NCBI RefSeq assembly: GCF_000328525.1
Contig: NC_019964.1
Span: forward strand, 930,001-994,000
Reading direction: 5' to 3'
Source: Halovivax ruber XH-70
GTDB taxonomy: Archaea > Halobacteriota > Halobacteria > Halobacteriales > Natrialbaceae
Length of the DNA: 64,000 nt
Shown here: piece after piece, positions 1-8,001 of the stretch
How the letters are laid out: each line of letters starts with the position of its first letter
Numbering within the stretch: the first letter of the stretch is position 1
The notes under the pieces: generated by a model
Database searches by the model: none
Told to the model about the DNA's origin: nothing
What the model saw: the letters and a program-made list of their open reading frames with translations, nothing else
Made by a program: the position numbers and the translations under genes

Positions 1-6
1 GTTCAC

Positions 7-468
7 TCACTGCCGCTCCGGCTGTGGCCCGCCGCCCGTCTGAGCCTCCTGTGCGTCGCTCCATCCGCCGGCGTCGACGACCTCGAACAGCTTTCGCCAG
101 TTCTGCGTGTCCTCGCTCTCGGGAAGCTGGTTTCGAAGCTGTTCGAAGTCCGACCCGGGCACCTGCTCGCGGACCAGATCGATGATCACCCGGGTGTGGT
201 AGGCGACGGTGGCCTTGTCGCGTCCCTCGATCTCGCTGGCCCGGTCCAGAAACTCCGCCCAGTCGAATCGCTGGCCGTGTTCGTCGACGGCACCGGTCAG
301 GTACCACTTGATCTCCATCGGGAGCGACGCCGCCAGATCGGCTGCGTTCTCGGCGGGAATACGCTGACCGAGCGGGTACAGCGTCGCCCGGATCGCTCGC
401 ACGGTTTCTCCGGTTCCCGGGAGTTCGAGTCGGTGCTGTACCTCACCTGTGAACTCGTTGAAGTTCAT
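7..468 (-). CDS. DUF2267 family protein
   Basis: This 153-aa acidic protein matches the DUF2267 pattern of two similar helical halves. The first half has ETVRAIRATLYPLGQRI followed by the AADLAASLPMEIKWYL segment. The second half has VIIDLVREQVPGSDFEQLRNQLP and ends in NWRKLFEVV. I chose the ATG at 468 because the DUF2267 homology begins directly at MNFNEFTGEV; an in-frame start at 498 would add ten residues with no family match. No catalytic function is known for the family, and its members often sit near stress genes. The gene is transcribed away from the CBS gene, and its stop lies six bases into the window. The family call is fairly sure; the role is unknown. Confidence 0.85.
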   Translation of the reverse strand: MNFNEFTGEVQHRLELPGTGETVRAIRATLYPLGQRIPAENAADLAASLPMEIKWYLTGAVDEHGQRFDWAEFLDRASEIEGRDKATVAYHTRVIIDLVREQVPGSDFEQLRNQLPESEDTQNWRKLFEVVDAGGWSDAQEAQTGGGPQPERQ

Positions 469-498
469 ACCCAAACCGCCCACGACCACCCTCATCAC

Positions 499-965
499 TG
501 CTAGTGGTACGTGTTAGGCCGAACGAACGTCTCGCGATCGGGTCTTTGCACCGATTCCTGCTGACACCGGTCTGCTCACAACGGGTCGAAACCCGCGCTC
601 GCATTCGGGGTTGCACCGCCCAGGCGGGACAGTCGGGGTCGTGTTATATACTCCTCGACACCGTTCGATCAGTCCGACGGCGGACGGGAGAACCCGCTTG
701 CGCCGGGTATCGGACCGTCGATCGTTGTCGAAGCCCGCACACTGAGACAAACTCGCTCGCACGGTCTGCCCGATCGTCGGGAGCGACTGGCAGCTGGCGT
801 GGGCGGCGCGATCGAACACGAACGGTACGGGCCGGCGCGACTCAACGCAACGGTCCGCTCGCGGCTGTCCGAGTACCCGTCCACGATGTGACCGTCGGCG
901 CGTCGCACGTGGACCGACGGTGGACGAGCGGTGGACCGTCTTCCGAACGACCCGCTTACAGATCC
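499..965. other. Intergenic region between divergent genes
   Basis: This stretch separates the DUF2267 gene (leftward) from the CBS gene (rightward). Long open frames cross it on both strands, but they are Arg/Ser-rich and look like high-GC artefacts. A TATA-like TTATATA at about 645-651 is the only promoter-like AT-rich patch, and it is too far from either start for a leaderless transcript. I see no RNA gene or repeat here. Confidence 0.4.
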
Positions 966-2180
966 ATGGACATCGAAGATATCGTTTCGACCGAGTATGT
1001 CGAGTTCGACCCCAAGACACCCGTCTCGAAGCTCGCCGGGGCGTTCGCGGACTCCGAGGTCACCGGGGTCGTCGTGCACGGCGACGAGTTCGACGGCGTC
1101 GTCACCAGGCGCCAACTCGCTCGCTCGCACGTACAGCCCGGACAGACGATCGGATCGCTCGTCTGGCACGTCCCGCGACTCACACCGGACGAGGACGTCC
1201 GCCACGTGGCGCAGTTGATGATCGACAGCGACTCGCAGTTGCTCCCCGTGTTCGACGGTCAGCACCTGGCCGGCGTCGTCACCGCCGACGACATCCTGCG
1301 GGCGGTCCAGCCGTTTCTCGACGCGGCGACGGTCGCGGAGGCGCACACGGCGGACCTCGTGACGCTCGACCCGGACTCGACGCTGGGCGACGCGCTCTCC
1401 CTGTTTCGCGAGGAGCACATCACACACCTTCCAGTGGTCGAGGACGACGCCGCTGTCGGCGTGTTGAGCCTCTACGACGTGACCGACCTGACGGTCAGGG
1501 CCGAAGTACAGAGCCAGGGTGGCGACGCTGGTGGTGTCGACCCGTTCGGCGGCGAACTCGCGGACAGCACCGGTCGGACCCACGGTGGATTCGGCGCCCG
1601 TGAGGGAGAGAGCGATCGGATGCTCGATTTGCCCGTCCGAGACGTGATGGCGTCGCCGGTCCGGACGATTCACCCCGACGAGACGCTCGAGGTTGCCGTC
1701 GACGAGATGTTCGACGTCGGCGGCTCGTCGCTCGTCGTCACGACCGACGGGTCGCCTCACGGCATCGTCACGACGACGGACGTGCTCGACTCGTTGACGT
1801 GGGAAGCCGAGGGCAATCGGGCGGTCCAGGTCTACGGGACGGATCTGATCGACGACACGACTTACGAGGACATCGTTCAGATGGTCGATGGGTTCGACGA
1901 TCGAGACCACGGCATGTCGATCCTGGACGCGAAGGTCCACCTGCACGAACACGACGAGCGCCGTCGCGGCGTGCCGCTCTTGCTCGCGCGGATCAGGCTG
2001 CACACCGACCGCGGACTCTACATCGCCTCCGGTGAGGGCTACGGGGCGACGCAGGCGCTGAACGAGGTGCGGGACGTCCTCGAACGACAGATCCGCGATC
2101 GGAAGACCCGCGGCCGATCGAAGAAGCCGCCGGACGAGGCGTTCTGGGAGAAGCGCTTCGGCTGGTTGCTAGAGGAGTGA
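966..2180 (+). CDS. Four-CBS-domain protein with C-terminal HPF/RaiA-like domain
   Basis: This 404-aa protein has four CBS repeats (roughly residues 1-55, 60-118, 122-178 and 222-282), which bind adenosyl ligands. A linker at 180-220 is rich in Gly and Asp. The last 100 residues (about 300-400) read like the ribosome hibernation fold: an alternating strand pattern around AKVHLHEHD and ARIRLHTDRG, then IASGEGYGATQAL and a helix with VLERQIRDRK, as in bacterial HPF. I placed the start at the ATG at 966, where the first CBS repeat begins; the same frame is open back to 504 but that part is not protein-like. I infer an energy-sensing ribosome hibernation or silencing factor. Confidence 0.8.
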   Translation: MDIEDIVSTEYVEFDPKTPVSKLAGAFADSEVTGVVVHGDEFDGVVTRRQLARSHVQPGQTIGSLVWHVPRLTPDEDVRHVAQLMIDSDSQLLPVFDGQHLAGVVTADDILRAVQPFLDAATVAEAHTADLVTLDPDSTLGDALSLFREEHITHLPVVEDDAAVGVLSLYDVTDLTVRAEVQSQGGDAGGVDPFGGELADSTGRTHGGFGAREGESDRMLDLPVRDVMASPVRTIHPDETLEVAVDEMFDVGGSSLVVTTDGSPHGIVTTTDVLDSLTWEAEGNRAVQVYGTDLIDDTTYEDIVQMVDGFDDRDHGMSILDAKVHLHEHDERRRGVPLLLARIRLHTDRGLYIASGEGYGATQALNEVRDVLERQIRDRKTRGRSKKPPDEAFWEKRFGWLLEE

Positions 2181-2198
2181 GGCACGCCGAGAACACCA

Positions 2199-2348
2199 TC
2201 ACTCCGAGTATCCCTCCTGAAGAAAGGTTCCTTCCGTCTCGTAGATCGACACCAGCTCGGCGATGAACTCCTCGTAGGTCTCGTCCGTCTCGGTGTGCTC
2301 GTCGAGTCGTTCTCTGAGGTCGTCGCTGATCGTTATCGTGTGGGGCAT
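2199..2348 (-). CDS. Small antitoxin-like protein (49 aa)
   Basis: A 49-aa protein starting MPHTITISDDLRERL and ending LQEGYSE. The N-terminal strand followed by a helix and a second acidic helix (ETYEEFIAELVSIYETEG) resembles VapB/RHH-type antitoxins and a haloarchaeal family of orphan small proteins. A close paralogue lies at 6155-6298. No toxin gene is adjacent. Upstream on the minus strand, a TATA-like GTATTTTGTC lies 40-50 bases before the ATG. The gene is certainly protein-like; antitoxin activity is only an inference. Confidence 0.7.
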   Translation of the reverse strand: MPHTITISDDLRERLDEHTETDETYEEFIAELVSIYETEGTFLQEGYSE

Positions 2349-2491
2349 GGATGGAGCGCTCTGGTGGTGGGAGTCATGCGGCCGACCGACAAAATACCCT
2401 GCCGCCGATGGGGGCCGATACGATCCTCGGCTCGCTCGCCGCAGGGTTGTTTCGGCCCGCGTCGGAACCTGCCCAAAACGACGGTACCTGG

Positions 2492-3262
2492 TTACGACTC
2501 GGGCCGTCGACGACGCCGGGCGAGCCAGTAGCCGATCCCCGCGAGTCCGATCGCTCCGGCTATCGTCGCGATCCGTCGAGCCCGTCCGGCCGCCGCCTCG
2601 CCGACCACGGGTTCGACGGGGGTGCCGTCGCGGGTCGGCGTTCCGATCGTGACGGTTCGCGACCCGCCGCCCGCCGCCGTCTCGACGACAACTGCGTCGC
2701 TCTCGGTCGCCTGGGTGTCTGCGCCGGATTCGACGAACGCGGCGAAGTCCGCCGTGAAGGCCTCGACCTCGTCCCAGTCTGTGTACTCGTAATTGCGCGA
2801 GGTGTCCGTGTCGCCGGTCGTCACGGCCGAGACGAGCCTGAAGGCCGCGCGGGTCGGCCAGTCGTACTCGGTGTAGGTGACGGCGCCGGGAAACAGCCCG
2901 ATCCGGTCGGGGACCCAGTCCGTCGCCTCGGCGAGGGCGTCCACCCACTCGATCGCCCCGCTCTGGGCCCACTCCGAGGGGAGGATCGAGGCGAACGAGA
3001 GCTGGACGAACGCGGTCGGCTTCTCGCGGAGCGTCTTCGCGTGTTCACCGACGAAGGAGACGATCTCCGGGACGTGGGCGCGGTTGACGACCGGCGAGGC
3101 GACCACGATCCCGTCGTAGTCGATTTCCGGCAGGGTCGTCGCGTCCCGGACGTCGGTTCTGGTGACGCTGTGGCCCCGTTCTGCGAGGACGCGCTCGACG
3201 AACCGCGCGACCTTCGCGGTCTGTCCCGTTTCACTGCCGTAGACGATGAGGAACGACGCCAT
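2492..3262 (-). CDS. Flavodoxin-domain protein, HemG-like, C-terminal membrane anchor
   Basis: A 256-aa protein. Residues 1-178 form a flavodoxin fold with the FMN phosphate loop YGSETGQT at 8-15, and DYDGIVVASPV in the position typical of HemG-type menaquinone-dependent protoporphyrinogen oxidases. A low-complexity linker (about 180-225) leads to one predicted transmembrane helix, IAGAIGLAGIGYWLA, followed by a positive tail RRRRRPES. This suggests a membrane-tethered flavoprotein, probably donating or accepting electrons. Haem synthesis is possible but unproven, because many haloarchaeal paralogues of this type have no assigned substrate. The gene stands alone on the minus strand. Confidence 0.8.
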   Translation of the reverse strand: MASFLIVYGSETGQTAKVARFVERVLAERGHSVTRTDVRDATTLPEIDYDGIVVASPVVNRAHVPEIVSFVGEHAKTLREKPTAFVQLSFASILPSEWAQSGAIEWVDALAEATDWVPDRIGLFPGAVTYTEYDWPTRAAFRLVSAVTTGDTDTSRNYEYTDWDEVEAFTADFAAFVESGADTQATESDAVVVETAAGGGSRTVTIGTPTRDGTPVEPVVGEAAAGRARRIATIAGAIGLAGIGYWLARRRRRPES

Positions 3263-3382
3263 GGGAGATCGTCGGCGACTACGTCGGCCACCGTCCTAAA
3301 GCCGCCACCGGCGATGGGCCCGTTTGGCCGCGCCCCGACCGGTCAGAAACTATTCAACGGGCGGACCACTCGTTCGGCGTGC

Positions 3383-3871
3383 ATGTCGCTCGTCGTTCCG
3401 TTCGACGGTTCGGACCTCGCCTCGGCCGCGCTCGCTCGGGCCGTCCAGTTCGATTCGATCCTGGACGAGGGCGTACTCGTGATCAGTATCGTTCCCGTCG
3501 GAAACGTCGACTACGCTGTCGCCCGGGGCTGGATCGACGAGTCGGACGCGTTCGACCGCGACCGGATCCTCGCAGCGCTTCGCGACCGCGCCACCCAGAT
3601 AGCACCGGATGCGGCGTTTCACTACCGACTGACGGACCGCTACGCCCCGATCGGGACCATCGCCAACCAAATCCGTCAGTTCGCCCGGTCGAACGACGCG
3701 TCGATACTGTTCGTCGGGAGCGAGAACGCTGGCCGCATCGTCCGCGCCGTGTCGGTCGGTCAGAGCGTCTCTGCGGATCGAGCGTACGACACGATGATCG
3801 TGTCGCATCCGGAACCGGAACTGGTCGACCGATTGCGCGCCGGCCACGACCCGTCGCGGCCGTTCGAGTGA
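3383..3871 (+). CDS. Universal stress protein (UspA) family, single domain
   Basis: This 162-aa protein starts MSLVVPFDGSDLASAALARA, the usual first strand and helix of a Usp fold. It retains ILFVGSENAG, but the classical ATP-binding G-2x-G-9x-G-S/T signature is weak, so nucleotide binding is uncertain. The ATG at 3383 is preferred because the homology starts there; the open frame extends far upstream as a shadow of the flavodoxin gene. It is a stand-alone gene reading toward the convergent membrane-protein gene at 3893. Confidence 0.82.
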   Translation: MSLVVPFDGSDLASAALARAVQFDSILDEGVLVISIVPVGNVDYAVARGWIDESDAFDRDRILAALRDRATQIAPDAAFHYRLTDRYAPIGTIANQIRQFARSNDASILFVGSENAGRIVRAVSVGQSVSADRAYDTMIVSHPEPELVDRLRAGHDPSRPFE

Positions 3872-3892
3872 CCGACCGTCGGCGATCGGTCA

Positions 3893-5596
3893 CTAGCGAT
3901 CCGACGGCGACCCGGCGCCGGCTCGATCGGTACCGATCCGACTGGCTTCTTCCGTTTTCGACTCCGTCACCGCCTCCTGTCGAAGCACTTCCGACAGCGT
4001 GCTCGGGAACAACCGCTCGAGGAAGCCGGCGCCGAACGCCAGGAGCAGGACGAGCGGATAGTCGGCTTCGGCCATCCCGGCCGGCACGACCAGCCCGCCG
4101 AGGAGCGCGACGTAGAACGTGAGGGCAGCGACGGCGCCGATCAGGAGCCTGCTGACGGCGAGTTGCACGAGGATGGTCTCCGGCGGGAGGAGTTGCGAGA
4201 CGCCGCCACTGGCTTCCGATTCGGTCCGTTCCGAGACCGACCGCCAGTTCTGGAGGCTGCTCACGGCGGCGCCGAGCATCCCCGAGACGGCTACCGTCAC
4301 CACGACGAGTGCGCTGGCCGGTTCGGTGCCCCCGGGCTGCTGGAACGGACCCAGTCCGACCGCAATCACGATCCCCAGTACGAGCGTCAGTCCCGCCACG
4401 AACCCGTTCCAGAGCGTCAGCTGTTGTTCGATACTGGTCTCGCGTTCTATCGACGCGAGTTCCTCGTTCTGTAGCTGGATGAACGCGCGTCTGACGTTCC
4501 GAAGGCTGGGCCGTGGCGGACCCGGCGTCGTGACGTCGAGGAGCGATTCCACGTTGGCCTGCGTCCCTCGCGGCAGCGATTGGGCCTCGAGTTCGAGCAA
4601 CCGAACGAACCCCACGAGCTCCGAGTCGTCGGGAGAGACCTGATCGCCGGCCGTCTCTCCGAGGTGGGGCGAGTCGATCCCGTCGGTCGTCTCTGTTCCG
4701 GAGGCGGCGGAACTGTCTGGTGCTACCGCTGTCTCGTCGGAGGCTGCATCGGTCGCCTGGTCGTCGGCCGTTGCCTCCGTCTCGTCTCCGCCCGGTGAAC
4801 CCGTCTCGGCACTCCCTGCCCGCTTCGGTCCGCCCTCGCCCGTCACCGCGACCCGATCGAGACAGTCGTAGATGTCGGCCATGTTCCGTCGCGCGTTGGC
4901 GTAATAGAGCAGGAATCCTCGTTCGTCGCCGGCTCGAATGCGGTCGTCAGCCCGCGTCAGAAACGCCATCGCCTCGTCGATCGCAGCCGACCCTCGTTCC
5001 GCAGCGTGCGAGCCGTCGTGGAACCACTTCCGCTGGTTTTCGAGCCAGATTCGGTAGGCGTCACTGGAGACGAGGTACGCCTCCCGTTCGCGCGTCGTGA
5101 CCGTCGACCACCCGATCCCGGGCCGATCGACGATACTCGCGAGGAGGACGATCGCCCCGATCACGGCAGCGACGACGGCGACCGTCGGATCGGCGCCGCC
5201 AGCGTCGGGCCCGGCCAGTGGTCGGAGCGCCCACTGCGAGCCGACGGTCGTCCCCGCGACCAGGACGCCGAGTCCGACGATCTCTCGGATTCGAAGCCGC
5301 ATAGGCTGGGGCGCCGACCGCCGGCCGGATCGGTCGTACAGCAACGTGCAGCCGACGGCCAGCGCGACGAGCGTCCCGCCGAGGGTGAGCCACCCGCCGA
5401 TCGTCTCCGGGGCGAGCGTGGTTCCGAGTCGAGCGGCGAGACCGACGTAGAGCCCAGCCACGAGAAGCCCCGAGAACAGGGGCCGCCAGACACTGTTCAG
5501 GTCGGGCGCCGGTCGCGAGTCGGTGCCCGCAAGCGGTGGGCTGGGCTCGCCGCTCAGGTCGGCATCGTCGGCGTCCGCCGGTCTCTCGCGAGTCAT
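3893..5596 (-). CDS. Multi-pass membrane protein of unknown function
   Basis: This 567-aa protein has about four transmembrane helices in its N-terminal third (near residues 37-57, 64-86, 104-126 and 137-157). A soluble helical middle follows, around RIWLENQRKWFHDGSHAAERG, then a Ser/Thr/Asp-rich low-complexity linker (about 250-320), a second helical block, and four more membrane helices to GAGFLERLFPSTL near the C-terminus. The final block resembles the C-terminal membrane region of several uncharacterised haloarchaeal proteins. I do not recognise an enzymatic motif. The start is the first ATG at 5596, ahead of an acidic N-terminus. Function unknown. Confidence 0.75.
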   Translation of the reverse strand: MTRERPADADDADLSGEPSPPLAGTDSRPAPDLNSVWRPLFSGLLVAGLYVGLAARLGTTLAPETIGGWLTLGGTLVALAVGCTLLYDRSGRRSAPQPMRLRIREIVGLGVLVAGTTVGSQWALRPLAGPDAGGADPTVAVVAAVIGAIVLLASIVDRPGIGWSTVTTREREAYLVSSDAYRIWLENQRKWFHDGSHAAERGSAAIDEAMAFLTRADDRIRAGDERGFLLYYANARRNMADIYDCLDRVAVTGEGGPKRAGSAETGSPGGDETEATADDQATDAASDETAVAPDSSAASGTETTDGIDSPHLGETAGDQVSPDDSELVGFVRLLELEAQSLPRGTQANVESLLDVTTPGPPRPSLRNVRRAFIQLQNEELASIERETSIEQQLTLWNGFVAGLTLVLGIVIAVGLGPFQQPGGTEPASALVVVTVAVSGMLGAAVSSLQNWRSVSERTESEASGGVSQLLPPETILVQLAVSRLLIGAVAALTFYVALLGGLVVPAGMAEADYPLVLLLAFGAGFLERLFPSTLSEVLRQEAVTESKTEEASRIGTDRAGAGSPSDR

Positions 5597-5655
5597 CTCG
5601 ATCCGATCGTGATGTCGGCGTCACTCTGTCGCCGGCCACTGCCAGTCCCGACGAG

Positions 5656-6153
5656 TTACGGCGCGTAGGTCCCCGTCACCTGGGTTTGCGCGACGACGTG
5701 GTCCTCGATCGCGTTCCCGAGGGCCTCGGCCGACGCGCCCGTGGGCAGGCCGAGGTCGGTGTCGAGTGCGTACAGCTTGAACCGGTAGGTGTGTTCGCCG
5801 TCCGGTGGCTTCGGGCCGCCGTAGCCAACCTCGCCGAAGTCGTTCTCGCCCTCGACGGCGTCGGTCGGATCCCACGCTCGCGGGACCCCATCCCGCTCGG
5901 GGTCGAGGTTCCAGACGAGCCAGTGGACCCAGATCTTGCCGGCGGGGTCGACGGCGTCGGGATCGTCGACGACGAGGGCGAGCGACGTGGCGTCCTCGGG
6001 GACGCCGGCGATCTCGAGCGGCGGGTTGACGTTCCCGCCCTCGTAGGCGTGGGCGTCCGGAATCGGGTCGCCGTCGTCGAAGGCGGGACTCGACACCCGC
6101 AGCTCGCCCCGCTGGTCGGCGACCGACAGCGCGTGATTGTACGCGTCGCTCAC
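5656..6153 (-). CDS. YbhB/YbcL family PEBP-like (Raf kinase inhibitor-like) protein
   Basis: This 165-aa protein carries the phosphatidylethanolamine-binding-protein core: EGGNVNPPLEIAGVP, then SLALVVDDPDA, then KIWVHWLVWNLDP with the His-Trp pair of the ligand pocket, and EHTYRFKLYALD near the end. The bacterial and archaeal members have no settled function. The start codon is GTG at 6153, one base downstream of the stop of the small gene at 6155-6298, so the two are almost certainly co-transcribed and translationally coupled. Confidence 0.88.
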   Translation of the reverse strand: MSDAYNHALSVADQRGELRVSSPAFDDGDPIPDAHAYEGGNVNPPLEIAGVPEDATSLALVVDDPDAVDPAGKIWVHWLVWNLDPERDGVPRAWDPTDAVEGENDFGEVGYGGPKPPDGEHTYRFKLYALDTDLGLPTGASAEALGNAIEDHVVAQTQVTGTYAP

Positions 6154-6154
6154 G

Positions 6155-6298
6155 TCACGCTCCCTCCTGAAGGAATCGCCCCTCCTGCTCGTAGATCGCC
6201 ACCAGTTCTGTGAGGAACTCCTCGATCGTCTCGTCCTCCTCTAAGTGACCCTCGATCCGCGCGGTGAGGTCGTCGTCGAGTTCGATCGTCGTGGGCAT
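6155..6298 (-). CDS. Small antitoxin-like protein (47 aa), paralogue of 2199-2348
   Basis: A 47-aa protein (MPTTIELDDDLTARIEGHLE..., ending RFLQEGA) with the same strand-helix-helix plan and the same LQEG tail as the protein at 2199-2348. It is the first gene of a two-gene unit with the PEBP protein; the intergenic gap is one base. A TATA box lies 28 bases upstream, giving a leaderless message. No toxin partner is seen. It may be an orphan regulator of the RHH/AbrB size class; that is inference. Confidence 0.7.
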   Translation of the reverse strand: MPTTIELDDDLTARIEGHLEEDETIEEFLTELVAIYEQEGRFLQEGA

Positions 6299-6318
6299 CC
6301 GGAACCCGTACACCGACC

Positions 6319-6331
6319 AGATGAATAAAGG
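6319..6331 (-). promoter_or_regulatory. TATA box for the 6298-5656 unit
   Basis: On the minus strand CCTTTATTCATC is centred about 28 bases before the ATG at 6298, the spacing of leaderless haloarchaeal promoters. The same bases form the left part of the 25-bp repeat that recurs at 9659-9683, so a promoter fragment has been duplicated on the far side of the island. Confidence 0.5.
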
Positions 6332-6343
6332 CGCGGCCGTCGC
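6319..6343. repeat. 25-bp direct repeat, left copy
   Basis: AGATGAATAAAGGCGCGGCC is identical to 9659-9678; the following five bases match at four positions. The two copies flank the AT-rich block with the IS6 remnants and halocin-like gene. Here the repeat lies in its natural context as the promoter of the gene at 6298, so this copy is likely ancestral. Confidence 0.7.
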
Positions 6344-6755
6344 CGCACGATACCTCGACAAGAGTGAAGGGTTGAGTCGTGAACGATATTCACACATTGA
6401 AGCCGGTGAACTCGGTGATATCGCAACTGAAGCGCTTGAAGCGGTAGACGGTGAACTTGATCTACTGGTGAGTAGAGTCGCTTAGGTCCAAAAACGACCG
6501 GATAATGGCCAAGGTCGTGACTGCTTCTCCTGTGGGTATAGCAGCCCGTATGAGCCTGTGTGAAGGCCGGCGAAACCTCATCAGATCCTTCATGACGTTA
6601 TTAAATTGTATGTTCTAAAACTATATTTCATTGCCTGTTGGCTGATTTAGAACGTCCGCTTCTTTGTCTTGTACTAATCAACGTAATTGTCCAAAGACAC
6701 GGGTAAGCAAATGCGGCGATCAATTCAATCCCGTGCATAGTTGGTTAACTAACTA

Positions 6756-6998
6756 CTACTGCCCACTTGTTTTGAATATATTTATTGGAATAAATCTTCC
6801 AAACATAAACTTGAATATCAAAAGCAACCACACAGCATAGAACACGCTAACGGCTAAGAACCTCTCTGGAGTTTTGGGGGTGTAATCACTATACGGGAGA
6901 ATCACCGTCAGAAGACCGGTCAGGAGCATCGCTCCAGCTAATGCTCCAAGAATTTTTCCCATAACTATCGCAAAGTCTTTCGGGTCTCTCCAACGCAT
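6756..6998 (-). CDS. Small two-helix membrane protein, AT-rich
   Basis: This 80-aa protein has two hydrophobic segments, LGALAGAMLLTGLLTVIL (about residues 18-35) and VSVFYAVWLLLIFKFMFG (about 50-67), separated by a polar loop. It starts MRWRDPKDFA from an ATG at 6998. Its base composition is far lower in GC than the flanking chromosome, matching the island. I do not recognise the family. It might be an immunity or accessory protein for the halocin-like gene nearby, but nothing in the sequence shows this. Confidence 0.5.
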   Translation of the reverse strand: MRWRDPKDFAIVMGKILGALAGAMLLTGLLTVILPYSDYTPKTPERFLAVSVFYAVWLLLIFKFMFGRFIPINIFKTSGQ

Positions 6999-7230
6999 AG
7001 ATTATCTCCAATCTCCATCCTCTTAGTGATTGTGGATGATTATTAAAACGGAGTTAGAGTTATTTTTCACCTTGAATTTAGCATTACCACTTGCCATTAG
7101 GGTTTTTCGTTGGGGAATTGATGGTAATCAAAATCAGTTGGTACCTGTCATCGCTACAGGTTCGCCCGTAATACCCGGCGCTGTTCAGATTAGAGAGTAA
7201 AGGAGCGAGGCGGTGGCAGTTTTAGTGGAC

Positions 7231-7920
7231 TTGCCGAAAACCACTCGTCTCACAGGCTACAGCCAGACGTTCAGTTAGGTTTTGTGGAGCGCGAAGCGGC
7301 ACCGGGCGAGCTGATACGCCTCCGTATTCACCTGCATCTGCGTTGGGTGCCGCTTGCAGATATTGTTCCCATCCTGGAGAAATCCGGTGTCAAACGCGCC
7401 CGGTCAACGATCAACAACTGTGTGCAAAAGGCCGACTTACAGCCCAAAAGCCGGAAATAGCCGAATCACGTCGCTCTCGACAAGACCGTGAGCCACCTCA
7501 TTGATCAGCGTACTGGCTGTACGCCGCGGTCGATTCTGAGACGAACGAATTCTTGAACGTCAGGCTTCTTTCCGACGCGAAATACTGCTGTCACGGAGTT
7601 TTTCTCTACGAATTTAGCGAGAAACACGACATCGATGACGTCCTGAGAACTGCGGTGCAGCTCTTGTGGGCTCACAAGCCGCATGAGTCTTGCGAACACC
7701 GCGTTTTTCATTGACTCTGGACCCTGTCTTCTCGCCAAATTACACCGCCGAGGCTTCCGATTTCGACACGAACGACACGGTATTCGAAACGCTATCGAGC
7801 GTGACTTTCAGGAGATCAAACGCCGCACCTACCAGTTCAGCAATTGCTTCAGAAAGGCCGATCCGAAGACCGCCGGAAACTGACTCCAGAACTATGCATA
7901 CCTATCGAATTACTCGAACT
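7231..7920 (+). pseudogene. IS6-family transposase remnant, left copy
   Basis: Reading through several frameshifts and stops, the strand encodes the order expected of haloarchaeal IS6 transposases: PKTTRLTGYS, then LGFVEREAAP, DIVPILEKSGVKRARSTI, VQKADLQPKS, NHVALDKTV, LYAAVDSETNEFLNVRL, then RHERHGIRNAIERDFQEIKR and RRTYQFSNCF. A TGG-to-TGA change interrupts the end and several frame changes lie in the middle, including the DDE region. It is beyond doubt a pseudogene. Confidence 0.8.
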
Positions 7921-8001
7921 GAACAATACTGTATCTCTCTGGCACACTTTGTATGGGTTTAGTATATTGAAAATCACAGTCTCAAGTATGATCTTGTAAT
8001 T

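Larger units (their letters stand above)
6299..6755. other. Left edge of accessory region, mostly AT-rich non-coding DNA
   Basis: This stretch begins with the promoter of the small gene at 6155-6298 and one copy of the 25-bp direct repeat (6319-6343). A short frame from 6321 to 6485 ending GELDLLVSRVA may be a fragment of something mobile, but I cannot identify it. Base composition falls abruptly after about 6490 and stays AT-rich until about 9650. No intact gene is visible. Confidence 0.4.

Noticed and set aside
669-2003. Long reverse-strand ORF of 444 aa
   Set aside because: It is an Arg/Val/Asp-rich shadow of the CBS gene on the other strand; high GC codons create such frames.
6321-6485. 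Frame MNKGAAVAARYLDKSEG... as a transposase N-terminus
   Set aside because: I could not match it to a known haloarchaeal transposase; it starts in the promoter repeat, so it is described only as an unidentified fragment.
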